NCBI GenBank assembly: GCA_024336345.1
Contig: JANFOG010000008.1
Span: 2,108,001-2,172,000 of the forward strand
Reading direction: 5' to 3'
DNA: 64,000 nucleotides
From: Mariannaea sp. PMI_226
Taxonomy: Eukaryota; Ascomycota; Sordariomycetes; Hypocreales; Nectriaceae
Under the pieces are notes generated by a model. It was not told the origin of the DNA, did not search any database, and was given only the letters and a program-made list of their open reading frames with translations. A program made the translations under genes and the position numbers. Position 1 is the first letter of the stretch; each line of letters begins with the position of its first letter. Below, in pieces: positions 43,372-56,010 of this stretch.

Positions 43372-46300
43372 GATTAAAAACGAACGTGGGATTCCGTAAT
43401 GTGATTCGACGGATTATACTCTAAACGATGGAAAATGAAGGCATGTTGAAGTTGAACGAGTGAAGATAAACTATCTCAGGAGTTTGGGCAGTGGGTTCAA
43501 AGGAGTGACAGGGCCATATTTCAGCAGTGGAGAAAGATGAGTGGATTGAATTCAACTGTCAGTATGGTTAACACTTTATGTACTCGTTCTTCGCATGACA
43601 GAGCATGTTGATGCCTCGTTTACACAGTCTGATCTCGTTATGCGTCGACATTCCATCCAAAGTCACAACAAACACAAGCAGTTGATTTCGCAACAGTTCT
43701 GAGCTTCTACTACGCATGTACGATAAATCTTGGTATGTTCGTTTGTTTTGTTTATTGTTTGTTGGATTGCGAATTGTTGTTCGCAGAGCCGGAGGCACTA
43801 TCCAAGTGGAATGAATGGAATACTAGTGTCGTGATCGACAAGCTGAAAAAGTAACAGGTGACACACAATAATCGCGACTCCCAAGACTTAGTGCATCTCG
43901 CATGGCCTGTGCTACCTAGTCAATCAGTAATGTAAGTTGAGTTACACAAAATCTCACGCAGATCTACAGGGAGGGTTTCTGTAGTCTGTACTCAGACCCT
44001 GTGCCTGTGTCAAGTGTCTCACTACTAGTTTACCCTTACCAGGAACGGACGTACATTGCGCAAAGCATTCATAGCATTCATGGCAGAAACAATGGTGTAC
44101 ACCCAATCGCAGAATGCACTCTCCAGGGCCACATTCTTCATTCACGTTATCATCGAGAGAAATGTAGCGACGAGAAAAGTAAACAGAAGTTCTTCACGCA
44201 GAAACTTATCGTATTGAATAATCATTTCCCAATTTGGGGCAATCTTTTGCCCTGCATGTTCCCAAAATTTCCTGATGATAATTCCTTATTCAATGACATT
44301 GATTTCGAATCAGAATATTCCGTCTCATCCCACAAGATTTCACGCCGACCCCTGATAATAAGGAAGGTTCTCCTAATATTCAGCACAAGTATCCTCCTCC
44401 TCGGGACGGTCGGCGGCCGAAAAAGGACTTGACAACAGCTTGCTTATTTGTCCATTTCAGACCACAAAGTGTCGGAGCACGACTTCCTGCCAAACCCATA
44501 CTTCAATCAAAGGATAACTGCTTCTAGGTTTCTTAGAGACACTCTAGACTAGCCGTCTAATCATTTCTTGGAATTGTGGCCAAACAGACGGCCGGTATCA
44601 TATACGAGCCAGCAACAGCGTGCTTGGGATCGATATCTTCCCCCCCCTGACGGCTCTTCCTCTCCTAGCATTCATCTGGTCTCAGAGTTTGCTTCGTATA
44701 AGGAATGAAACAAACCATAGCATCGCACACATATATTCAAAGATAACAATTTTCTCCTTCCATATTATAAAACATGATGGTTTTACTTTTTCACAGTGGA
44801 ACCAGTGTAACTGTCAGTCCTGTGTTACTCCTCGAGTAATAGAACAGCAGACCAGAATTGCACAATACACTAGTATATAAGGCACCTCATTACACATGTT
44901 TTTTTTATTGTTATCTTTTGTAAATTATGTAAGACTGGATTCAACGATAATTGGACGTCAGGTAATGTGAAGACTGTTCAAACATCTCAATTGTTTAGGC
45001 ACACAGATGTAATTTGTGGGTGCAGGGAAAATTAACATCGAAATCCCATTTCATAACTGTATTTATTCAAACTTAGAATAGTAGATATTATCTCTTTATA
45101 ATTCGCAATAATAAAAGATCAAGATCTGACCCAGGACGTAAATGTGTAAGTATGGTACATATAAGTATGTTGTTCTAGGGTAAGTGGTCAGGCATGGTGC
45201 CCGTCATTCTATCCCGAGGGAAAGGTGTCAATTTTCTAGCCAGCCTGGGAATTTCTCGATGCCAAATATCAGTATTTCTTCTGGATAATTTTTTACTTGG
45301 GTGGGGTTTAAAGCCTTGAAGATCACACCTTCTTCGTCTGTACAATACCAGTAGAGTTTTTTTCCACTGTCTTCACCATCAGAGCCTCTAATAAAATGCA
45401 ATACCTTGGCACATTTTGGGTAGTTAATTCCTGTGATCTGGATACTACGATCTGGGGACCAATTTAGCTAATAAACTAGTTTTTAGTTTAATATGAAACA
45501 GCGGATAATTCTTCTTTTACATGGGCCTTTGTTCGATGTTGTTGATAGCTTGCAGCCCTCTTCGCCCCATTTTCCACGTCACCATTTCGGGTACAGTTAC
45601 CGCATCAGGTTCAGCAACAGGTACCACAAATTGAAAGCCGGTTTCCTTGGTAGAAGTGGTGTATATCTTCCAAGTAATGTCAGTTGCACTGAGAGACCAA
45701 ATGGCAAGATGTACTTGACGCGCGGTGTGGATGGATAATACGGAAGAAGACAGATAGAATGCCACCATGGCATACATTTTTAGCCCCGCAAGAACAAAGA
45801 AATAGAGAGAGGCATACACTTTATGCTCGGGCATTGTTTAGAAAGACTGAGACACAAACAAGGCAGAACCACAGCTGGGTCGAATGAAATACGTAGGTAT
45901 GAACTAACAACCAACATCAACGTGAGACACGGGATGTTTGATCCCCGCTTCTATATCTGAGGGGAAAAAAATCAATACTTGTGCTTATCTCCTGAAATAT
46001 AACAATTAGAAAAACTCATAAGCATTCTGAAGATTTTCTCAAGAATTACGACCAGAGTTGTTACTTGCGGCACCTACTTAGCGGATCTAACAAAGGATGG
46101 TCTCATGGAACCATGCGATACTCGTCTCATGTAGCCATTGATATTGGAACAAAGGTCAAATTGTTGTTGGTCCCTTGAAGTATATGAAGATCCTTATAGG
46201 CCCTCGTTTTCAGAAGAGAGGGCGGCAGAAGCCAAAGTATTACTGAGTGCATACCCTGTCGAGACTTTCTATTAAATCCCGTTAAAAAGGCTGGTTCTCT

Positions 46301-46783
46301 GGCGACTGGAACAGCATTGGCTGAGAGCTTGGATGGATTATCGGTATACTGAGAGTGCAATAAGCTTGAGACACTTATACGGTGTCAGCCACACCATCAC
46401 CAACCAACATTCTGCTTACAGTGCGCCATCGCTTTCAGAGGAGTGGGACGCTTAACGTTGAGGCTATTCGAACTAAATGCTATGCAGTCTTCCAACAGTA
46501 TTTGGAACGCACAGAAGACATATATGGGTCACCATTCTTTCACGTGGTCCAGTTTGAGATTGCGTAGCCAAATAGGCACTAGATCAGGCAGTGTCCCAAG
46601 TGTGTCTCTCAACTCTCAAGAGCGGTTAGGCATCATTCAACGGCCTTGCGAGTGGTTTTTCTAGTTGGGTACGGGGTAGGGATTTCAATCATATCGCATT
46701 TCATGGAAATTGGCCTGTCGCCTCACCTCAACAATTGATGTCGTAACTATTCTAGATATGTGGCTTTAGTGGGCGCCTCTAGC
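43372..46783. other. gene-poor AT-rich region
   Basis: About 3.4 kb. Only short frames (up to 143 codons) without domains or plausible splicing. The right part of this stretch is notably AT-rich. The first few hundred bases must hold the promoter of the repeat-protein gene. Confidence 0.5.
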
Positions 46784-46902
46784 ACATACGACCATAGCTC
46801 TTAGAAAATACTGGATCCCGTCTGCTCTCCGTACGTCAAGCTAAGAAGCGGTGGACTAGTACTCGGGTCGGTGACGACCGGGGAATCCCTACTGTTGTAT
46901 GT
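46784..46902 (+). rRNA. 5S rRNA copy 1 (diverged, possible pseudogene)
   Basis: About 119 nt beginning ACATACGACCATAG and ending GTTGTATGT followed by T7, as in fungal 5S genes. Helix I pairs ACATACGAC with GTTGTATGT. GCTCTTAG pairs with CTAAGAAGC leaving one bulged A. The internal GGGTCGGTGACGACC hairpin is intact. Compared with copy 2 it differs at more than ten positions, including the loop E/helix IV region (GTACTCGGG for GTAGTTGGG and CCGGGGAATCCC for CCAGCGAATCC), where 5S RNAs are normally conserved. The T-run is a Pol III terminator. Confidence 0.82.
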
Positions 46903-48094
46903 TTTTTTCTCTTCTCTTTTACATTTATTTTTTTGGCGTCATGTTACCTTTTGCTGCTACTTTTGAGGTGGGGATGATCTTGGTGTTTATGTTGTGCAAC
47001 CCAGTGCGCAATAATTTGGAGTCTGACACGAACCAAACCACACTTCAAGGCTAGTTTCTTGTCTGTGAGCGATCCCCCATCATCATTTTTTCAGCGCGAC
47101 ACAGTATCGTCATGGTCCTGATTCTTTCAATTACGAGTTGAGAATCCAATCTCGCCTGTCTCTTCGAACAAAGATATATGCATTAAGTCTACCTCACAAT
47201 ACACAAGACACCCTTCAGCTATTCCTATATCTGTACAAAAAGTCCCCCAGGCTGCCCTGAGCTAAGAATCTAGTAAAGCGTCTAATTCTTAATTCTATCG
47301 TCATCTCACGGAAACTATCCCATCCTTCTAATCTGAGCCTTTCTTATTACTAGTGTTCCGGGAAGAATCGGGGACAATCTATTAGACCTTAATTAGGGAG
47401 CTTCTTCGGTACCTTCTTATGCATATTACATGCCTTGTTTTCATTCATATGAGTGTCCTCATGAGAATGACCCGACCCGTGGTCTTCAGAGCTGTCCTAA
47501 AAACAAATACATAGAAAGCAGTGAGCTCATGTTCATATGAGTTTGAAATGAAGCACCGAACTGTGAAGAGTGTCTCTCGTATGGCGACGCACCTTGTTGT
47601 GGCCGTGATTACGCATCCTACTGTCGGAGCACTCCCTGCTTTGCTCCTCCATAGCCATCTCATCATTCAATTCAGACCTGACAGAGGAAGATTCGGCAGT
47701 GATTGGAATCGACATGACGTTGGCAGAAGTCAAGCTGTTGATGATATGAGATGTCAAACTTCGTGTACTATGATATGAAGGATTAAAAATTAAATGCGAA
47801 AATTCTAAACGTCATTGCGACTGTCTAATCTTATACGTGGGGATAAACGCTTTTGACTTCCACAGACATTAATGGTATAAAAGGATGAAGATCCTACTCC
47901 ATACGTCATCATCTATGTCACAACCCAAACCATGGCATGGCCTGAATTATGGTCACATGCAGCCTACCTTTCTTACTGCCTCACTAACATTGTCCCAGTC
48001 AAGTTACCGTAATTCTTCCATCATGACGTTCCTTGTGGGGTCAAATTTGCTTCGTAGGACAGGGCTCATAACCTCCAAACTTACACGGTCAAGT
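46903..48094. other. spacer between the two 5S copies
   Basis: About 1.2 kb, no gene supported. Flanks of the two 5S copies do not look alike beyond the T-runs, so this is not a recent tandem duplication of a longer unit. Confidence 0.5.
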
Positions 48095-48213
48095 ACATAC
48101 GACCATAGCTCTTAGAAAATACGGGATCCCGTCCGCTCTCCCATAGTCAAGCTGAGAAGCGGTGAACTAGTAGTTGGGTCGGTGACGACCAGCGAATCCT
48201 CGCTGTTGTATGT
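48095..48213 (+). rRNA. 5S rRNA copy 2
   Basis: About 119 nt, same strand as copy 1, starting ACATACGACCATAG and ending GTTGTATGT with T7 after it. It keeps the consensus-like GGGATCCCGTCCGCTC, GTAGTTGGGTCGGTGACGACC and CAGCGAATCC segments of ascomycete 5S RNA. Helix II/III pairs GCTCTTAG with CTGAGAAGC (a G-U in place of the A-U of copy 1). It is more likely functional than copy 1. Dispersed single 5S genes are normal in Pezizomycotina. Confidence 0.88.
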
Positions 48214-49866
48214 TTTTTTCCTTATCTGCATACTTTTGAGCTTTCTGGAAATTGTTATTTTTTATGATGATCTCTTCTTTCTCAAGCCATTGTGTGCGGC
48301 AGCTTATAAGTGTACAGACTCAAATTGAGTTGCCTCATCTTTTTCACGTAGTTAACTTCTAGTTACACACGCGCCAGTGAGTGGAGCCTCAGCTCCTTAT
48401 AAAGTCTGCATCTAACGTTTTGTTGTTACATGTAGTAGCAATTTGATCATCCATTGAATCAAATTACGAAGAATAGATCATAATCCTCGATTATATTTTC
48501 GTAAGCGTTGATGATATGTTGACGATACTTATTCTCACTTCGATAGCCTACCCCATTATCTCAGGTCTACTATCTTTTGGATGTCACAGCCTACTATTGT
48601 TGCAGTAATATAAAAAATATCTTCCTTAACAATTTCTATTATCGTTTATTTCAGCGTTCTAATTGTCTGGTGATATAAAGCTAGTCCGACCCTAGTTTAT
48701 CCCTTAAGAGCCAGCCAGACCGTTACAAATCAGCCCAATAGCAGGCGAGTTATATCGGACGCAAAATATAGCTCTGAGAACAGCGTTGACTTTACATCAT
48801 GATGTCGGGCTCTCATAGTGATGACGGGTAAGAATACGCTTTAAGGTGCACAAGATGACGCAGGAGTTCGGGATATTACCATTAATTTCCTCGTACCTCA
48901 GTTTTCGAACTACAATCCTACAGTAAAATAAGGGACGTCCCTCATGTTAGGTTCAGGTGACAGAAAAAGGAGAATATGATGGAAAAGAAACACAGGACGT
49001 TCCTTGAAATGTACACAATTTTGTTGATGATAAAGCAGTTTGGATGACACTGTCTAGGCGGACACCCATCTCCAAAGGAACCCGATCCTTGAAAGGTCAA
49101 TGTTTCAGATTTGTCCTCCCCAATAAGTCTTGCATATTAAACTATAGAGCTGTGGTTGGTCAAAGTACGAAATTGCCGAAGTATGACAGCACTGACCGGA
49201 TATTCTCATAGGGGCCTTGCGGGGATGCAGGGTATGATCTACGCGCGTGCTTGAAGTGCAAGATGTGATAGGCTTGTCCAAGTTGAGTCCCTTGCAGCTA
49301 GTAGCCTTGCGGGGCGCCACTAATGGTGCGATGCCGAAATATCTTCCATGAACTGTCCGAAATGTACGACCGTTACGAGGAACGGGGGCGGGACAGCGGC
49401 AATAGGCCTTGCGCTTTTCCAAAAGTAACTAAATCCTCCACGCACCGAGAGCCGGGGTTGCAATGCTGATCAAAGGATTCTTGAATAGACGCGCCAGGCT
49501 GCGATTGGTGCTCTACCTTGCTAGTCTCGTGAGAGTCTCGCGAGGGCACGAGGCATACTGGGCGATACAACCGTGAATCACCTCTTTCCGTCTTTCCATC
49601 TCATGATAGTATCCAATCAGATTACTCGCTCCATAGATCATCCATCCTACGACGGATTAGGGACCGAAATCAATGCAGTATGTCGATTCCTGTTATTCCC
49701 AGATCACACGAGGATGACGAATGGTGAAAGGTTTCATACGGGATAATATAAAAGATGAACGGACACCAAGCAGCAATGCAAAATCGTTGTCTGTTTCTCC
49801 CTAGATCGATCCCCAGTACATTACACTTGGAAGTTTTATACGTCTCAGGCTTCGTTCCACTAAATC
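48214..49866. other. intergenic, upstream of secreted-protein gene
   Basis: About 1.65 kb. No supported gene. A TATA-like ATATAAAAG at about 49745-49753 lies about 115 bp before the ATG of the downstream gene. Confidence 0.5.
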
Positions 49867-51595
49867 ATGGTGCGGCATCACCTTTTCGCTGCTGCTGTTC
49901 TTGTAGCTGCCGCAGCTGCCAGCCCTCCTCATTATCGGGCGGGCGACAAACGCGATGACATCTCCGTCCCTGGGGCCATCGCCACGCCTAACACACAAGC
50001 TAATCCTCCTCCTGAGAGTCCATCCGACCCTGGAACTCCGACTACCCCAGTCGTGAGTCCAGACGTTCCCCCCAGCGTCCCGACTACCTCCGCGCAGGCT
50101 ATCACCTCCAGTACCTCTGTGATAATCCCGACCACCACTACAGCCCCTTTTGCCAATGTATGCGACTCATTCGATACTACTAGCACTGATGGTGTGCAAA
50201 ACCTTTTGGACACGACGGGCGCCATCGATTGGCTCGACATCATGCTAGGAACCTTCCCCAACGGAGAATCGAGGTGGCTCGATAATATGTGGACGTTTGC
50301 CTTCCCGAAGCAAGGAAATTCACCTCTTAGTGGCTGTGGTAACATTGGCGGCGCGTGCCCAATTGATGTCATGTGTCAAGATTACAACATCCCAATGGCC
50401 TATTGGGTGTTCAAGTCGGTTCTCTCGCTCAACAGCAAGATGAACACAATCCGCCAGATGTTAAACTGGGATGGCTGGCTTGCTGGCCTCTCAATTGACC
50501 AGATTGCTGAGGACTTCTCAGAGGTTGCCCCAAGCAATGATTTTGCCAGCTGGATCTCGGCTGCCTTCAGCATGGCAGGAGGTTTTGGAACCGCTGTGGA
50601 TTGGGCCAAACCCCTGCGTGGCATGATTGGCATGGCCGCAGCTGGCTTTAGCATGCTGGCACTTTCGGGACAGAGTGGTCTCAATGTTGATGTTACATCA
50701 GTTGAAAATACGCTGAAGAATTTCGTTGGCAGCGCCGGGGATAATGTGGGCCACATTTTGGCAAATGCCACAGGCCAAGGCGATCCCTCGCTTCTACCTA
50801 TCTACACTTATACCACGCTTCAGCACCCTACCGCCAGGTTTTTTGCGGACAACACTATTCTTCTTGACGAGAATGTTGATAACTCGACTTTCGTGAATAC
50901 TTATCAAAACTTTGGCAAGTGGGTTGTAAGTGGATACCATGTTACAGTGCTGTGGTCAACGAATATTGCGGCAGATAATCTAATGCCTTTTATAGGAGAA
51001 GAAGCTTGTTGATGCTGCTATCAAATCAGCGTATTATATTCTCCTTGAGGATGTTAATCGAGGTGAAGATATTTGCAACCAGATCGTCGGTGCCTATTGG
51101 CTTCCAGTCTTGGACAAGAGTCGTTGCTTCATGCTGATGAGACCCGGCTCCTCCAATGGTTGCAGTGGTGGCGACCCAAACACGGTATGTAATCGCATCC
51201 ATTCGTTGTGAAGAATGTGTCCATAATTACTGAGATGTTTCCGCGATAGTGTCACGCCAATTCTTGGGTTGTGCCGGACCAGACCCTGCCAAGCACCTTT
51301 GATTATCTGACCAAGATGAACGAAACGTATGGTTTTAATCTTCAGGTAAGATATTTTATTGGAACTTTTCTTTACACCTTCAATGGGAGGCCACTGACAG
51401 TCTAAGGATTATTATACATCACTCATTGACTGTGCTCTTAACGGCAATGGCCAGATTGATATGAGCACGGGCGTTGCTGAGACCGTGAGGTGCTTCTACA
51501 ATGTGCCTGTTTTGCAGGGTTTTTGGAGAAGTTATGACATGCAAGCTGTTTCGAACCTCGTTTTTAATGGATATCTAAGCAACCAGCTCTATTAA
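49867..51595 (+). CDS. secreted protein of unknown family
   Basis: Four exons, 49867-50925, 50996-51184, 51250-51345 and 51407-51595, give 510 residues; introns are 61-70 bp, all phase 0, GT-AG. Residues 1 to about 19 are a clear signal peptide (Ala/Val-rich core), followed by a KR dibasic site at about 28-29 (GDKRDD) that could be a Kex2 cut. About 35-95 is a Pro/Thr/Ser-rich linker, probably O-glycosylated. The rest is a globular region with Cys residues (CGNIGGACPIDVMC, later GCSGGDPNT and others) and hydrophobic Gly/Ala helices at about 235-265. No catalytic motif is recognised. It is followed by another secreted-protein gene on the opposite strand. Function unknown. Confidence 0.82.
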
Positions 51596-52006
51596 ATAAG
51601 TAGTGGATTGGAGAGGATATATCCTCTTGTTGTCTCCCATCATATATCACAAATTATAAGTATCCTCTTCAAGATTATGGCACGACCACCCACGGGCCAG
51701 GTGTGTGTACTTCCTTAACAACTTTCTTGTCAATAAGAGCAGAGCCCATTCGTTGAAGAACTTGGTAAATCGGTTATAGAGTAGTATTTCTTTTAACATA
51801 AGGATAGAAACCAGATGCAAATGCTGGAGATATCTAGTTACCATTCTTTACTACTCTACAACAAAATTTCCGGTCGAGATTTCCCAGCCTCCCCTCTACA
51901 CCTCAAGTGCCCTACACTTCCTCCAACCCTCACACATTGCACCAGAGCCCCCCACAAGCGTTCCTATTCATTCCAAAATCTCATTTCCCATCAGTTTTAA
52001 GAAGAA
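51596..52006. other. convergent intergenic region
   Basis: 411 bp between the 3' ends of the two secreted-protein genes. No gene seen. Confidence 0.5.
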
Positions 52007-52780
52007 TTAGAACCAGTTGCACCAGGCCACCGTAGACGCGGTATAGACCTCGAACAAGCTTCCCTTATCTTGACAATAAGTGCCGAAATTGCTTGGGTAG
52101 CAGTACGCGAAAAGCTCTCCCCAATACCAGTCAAGATAGAAGACATTAGGCTGGGTTCCCCAGCTGTAGCCGCCGTTCTCGCAGTAGGAGACGTGAATCC
52201 AGTTATTAGTGTTGGGCTGAGTGCCAACATATTGATTTTTGGAGCACATGTCGTACCAGTTGCCATAGCCGCTCCAGCCGTTGGCTACATTGGATTGGGA
52301 CAAGCATTCAGCCGATTCTCCATTTTGGGCGGCTGACAGATACTCCCTCACGCAGCCAACGCTGTTGAATCCGCAACCTCCAGGGGGTGGTGGTGTGTTG
52401 GTCTCGAGATTGACGATGGCAAAGTTGAAGCCCGAGACGTCGATCCTGCAGTTGTTGCAATTGGCCTGTCGCTTTTCCATTTCCTTGGAATCAACAAACT
52501 CAATATCAGAATTATTGCCGAGAAAGAGGGTGTTCAATTCCTTGAGTTTTTCCTTTCTCTCTGCGTGAGAAAGCACAGTTCGGTTGGCACCCTTTGACTC
52601 CAACAGAGCATTCAAGGCTTCCTTGCTCATAGGCTTTGGCAAAGCAGCGAGGGTTTCCTTGCTCATAGGATGGGACAGAGCACCAATTTCCCACCCGCTC
52701 ATAGGTTTCGCCTCAAGTGGTTTGCCGAACCCAAGAGGGAGGCTGGCCAAACCAATGAGAGCCAGCTCGGTGAACTTCAT
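52007..52780 (-). CDS. secreted Cys-rich protein with propeptide repeats and Kex2 site
   Basis: Single exon, 257 residues, ATG at 52780. Signal peptide about 1-19. Residues 26-61 contain three tandem 12-residue units beginning Pro-Met-Ser (at 26, 38 and 50; consensus PMSKE.L.AL). A Lys-Arg pair at 103-104 is a Kex2-type processing site, leaving a mature domain of about 153 residues (105-257) with ten Cys, many Trp/Tyr/Asn/Gly, and N- and C-terminal Cys close to its ends (QANCNNC... and ...AWCNWF). Disulfide-bonded extracellular protein. It resembles small secreted effector-like or lytic-type fungal proteins in format only; I recognise no family and assign no activity. A TATA-like CTATAAG on the minus strand near 52871 lies about 95 bp upstream. 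Confidence 0.82.
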   Translation of the reverse strand: MKFTELALIGLASLPLGFGKPLEAKPMSGWEIGALSHPMSKETLAALPKPMSKEALNALLESKGANRTVLSHAERKEKLKELNTLFLGNNSDIEFVDSKEMEKRQANCNNCRIDVSGFNFAIVNLETNTPPPPGGCGFNSVGCVREYLSAAQNGESAECLSQSNVANGWSGYGNWYDMCSKNQYVGTQPNTNNWIHVSYCENGGYSWGTQPNVFYLDWYWGELFAYCYPSNFGTYCQDKGSLFEVYTASTVAWCNWF

Positions 52781-55700
52781 TTTGCTGAAAAGAGTAGCGG
52801 TTGCAAATGGGGATGTAATGTAAAGTGTGTAGTTTGTAAGATGTGAGCATAGGTGTAGTAGTGCTCCTTCTTATAGAAACTTTCTTCAAACAGTCTGCTT
52901 GCACATTCGATCCACAGGCATTTTTGGTTTGAGGCAAGTTTTGCGGCTTGGTAATAAGCTGCTACTATTTTGGTCACAGTCAGCGGCCATTTTTGTTGAT
53001 TCCAGTATAGATTTCAAATTGATGTAATACAAATTGATGATTTTGGCCCTAATCAGCTCTCTGTGAGCAAGTTTCTAGGGTTCAATAGTGACATATATTT
53101 ACCAACTAGCTCCACCAATCTTCTTTATTTTCTTCAACTAATCTTCTTTCGGACCTTGCTTCCTACCACGTAACATCGCGGCTTCAACAGGCAAAATAGC
53201 TATTCAAATGCCGGTGACACGCAAAACGGAACACTCCACCTCAGTGAGATCTTAGTTATCAGTATATCACTGTTTACACTCCTCCTAGATCTGGGGAAAG
53301 GGTGTGGGGGGGCGGAGAAGGGGGGGACTCGAATCCACAACGATCTCGTTCGGAGATTGACGCTATTCCTTTCGTGGTTCTAAGGCAAGTGGAGAGTATC
53401 AAACAAGAATGCTAAAAAATCAGATATTCCAAAGCATGAGGTACTTAATTCTTCGCTATATTTTTCTTTTGCAAAATGTATCAGCAAGATACCTGAATAC
53501 GACTCAAGTGATCATCCTAATCACATGACTCCAAGAACAACTGTTAATCAACCTCTGCTTTTGCTGCAAGTGATGATCTATCTCATATCACTCTTAGCCA
53601 GTTGTAGTGACATGGAACCTAGTACACCTCATCTGCCTTGGGGCTGCGCAAGGAATACCATCTGCTCCTCTTTGTAATCTGTAGGCTAAATACATGCGAG
53701 TCACCCGAACTCAAACACACTAATATGGTCAAATACCCTACCACCTTACTAATTTGGTTCGATAATACGCGCCTTACGTCCCAGCAATGTGGTTGAGAAC
53801 CAGCCGGAGAATTTATGCTAGGTCTAGACCGGTTTCAAAAGTCCATACCCCAGGCAGCCTCAATGGTTTGCAACGTGAGTGGCAATAAAGACTCGAACAG
53901 TAAGCAGCAGCAACACGAATCATGGTATAATCTCACTCGGTCCTTCTCGTGTCTAATGCGTTCTAGGTTGAAGAACGGATTGGATCTTGATGAGTAAACG
54001 ATAGGAAGTGGATATAGAAAGATGGCAGGAGGAAGGGGGAGAGTTAGATTTGTTGGAGCCAAGAGCAGGTAAATTTTTGAAGCATGCTCTGAAGCTTGAT
54101 GAGCGATCGGCGGGGACTGGATAGAAATGGTGGCAGAAGGAAAGTAATGAGATTGGTTCATCCTGAGTCAAGTGGAAGGTCAAGATCTCGGGGAAGCCTT
54201 TTTCCAGAGCAATGAAGTCTTCACTGATTAATGACCAAGGAGGTCAATGATCTGTTGGAATCGTCCACAGCTGAGCGGATGTAAAGATAAATCTTTCCCG
54301 ATCACCAAGATTTGTTTTCTAAAGGATGACCAGTACTACCATCCCATTTATCTTGAGTCCAGTCTGCCTAAAGCAAGGCATACTCAGCAGCCTAGCAGAC
54401 TCATTTGACTTCATAGATGCGGCTTGCGGCTTGCCATTCTCCGTTGATTCGTCCAAAGTGACCTTGAGAGGCACCTTTAGAGCATTCCCGCTCTTGAAAA
54501 TGTCGGCCATCGCCTAGCTTTTACCGGGTCCCATCATCTTTCGTGTTCGATCCTATCTAGCATGGCTGGTTCGAACCAGTGGCGACTGAGACTCCTTCGA
54601 CATTATTCTTCATGTACAACAAGGCCCTGCCTTCGGTGATTGTTAGGATAACATTTGAAGAAGACAATCGTTCTGGTGATGAAGGACCTACCATTTTCTG
54701 CACCCCCCTTGAATGGTTCCATGTTTCAGGGCTTCATTTGTTCTCCACGTTGAGCACAAGCTTGTGGTATTGGGGCATCTTCATTGCCCCTGGTTCCTCA
54801 CCTGAAGGGCTTGGACGTTGTGGTTCGTAGAGCTAGCCAATTTCTCACGGCCTCGACAAAGTTTCGTAGTTTTTACATTCCAGCGCCGTTGCAGCGTTGC
54901 TGAGTGGTGCGCTGTTGTAGTCTGGCCGTGGATTGCCAGTGTTGTTAATGCTGGAGGATCGTGATCCTGACCTAGTTGTCATGTATGCGTAATTTTATTA
55001 GAGTGGCACTGGATTCTGAAGATGAACGCTTCAACCTATATTTTGAGTTCCAGGAATGATTCCGAAAAAAGAGTTTTCAACGTGTAACAGCCTGATCTGT
55101 TCCCGAGGGGTAAAATAGGTTCCAGTAGGTTTGTATTAGCGGAGAGTATCGGAGAGACCAAATATAGAGGCATTTGAAGTTTCAATTGCCCTGTTTGACA
55201 GGGAACAAGATGGTTCCTCGATTTGTTCTTGACCGTGTCTGTGATGACTAGACACGAAATGAGCCCTGTTTACGAAGTAACTGAAACAACGCTGAAGTGC
55301 TGCACCTCTTAGCTACTCCTCAAGTTGCTGAGCACAAAGGAGGATACCGTGGTGATGTCTATTCGGTTGATAGTAAGGGGAACAGTTGAGTCTTCCCATT
55401 AGCTGGTCAGGCAAGCGTTTCAGGTACGGTGAATCATTTGGCTCTATAGCCAGTCCAGAGCGGAACACACAAGTCATGCGCAAACAATGACATATTAATG
55501 TCCAGAAGATACCTTTGGGTTTACCTGTGGACCAAAATATTTTTGAAGTCTAAAGAAGTATGAAAATGCGACTTACTTTGGCAATTACAGTTGAATATAC
55601 AAAACTGATATGAAATAATAACGTATTGAAAAAATAACGATTAATACTTGAGCGCTTATGGGGGCAGTGGAATACCCCCCGAACCAAGTTTGTTTATATG

Positions 55701-56010
55701 CCCCCGGAGTGGTATTATTGAATCTAGATCTCAAGGCTCTAAAGAGATAAGTTACAATGGGTAGTTTGTGTTTCTTTTTACATCTTTATTTCATACAAGT
55801 TAGCTTAAAAAATACTTCAAAGCAAGAAATTGGCCACCAACATCTAATCTACGATCCCAAAGGCTGGGGGAATAGACGGAACCGCCTGTGAAGAAGGTGT
55901 GCTGAGGGGGACAATGATTGTAGAATTAGAGAAAATAAACAAAACGCTTTCAATTACTATTCAATTTGGATCCTTATACACCAAAATCCACCCGAAACGA
56001 AATTTCTTTT
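52781..56010. other. gene-poor intergenic region
   Basis: About 3.2 kb. Short frames only (up to 108 codons) with no domain. A palindrome CTGGTTCGAACCAG lies at 54566-54579. A T-arm-like GATTCGAGTCCC on the minus strand near 53327-53338 has no matching tRNA body. The minus-strand part next to 52780 is promoter of the Cys-rich gene. Confidence 0.5.

Noticed and set aside
53321..53400. tRNA-like T-arm (GATTCGAGTCCC) on the minus strand
   Set aside because: No matching acceptor stem, D-arm or anticodon arm at the right distance; T stem does not pair well.
54566..54579. GGTTCGAACC as a possible tRNA B-box
   Set aside because: It is part of a 14-bp palindrome and no cloverleaf can be built around it.
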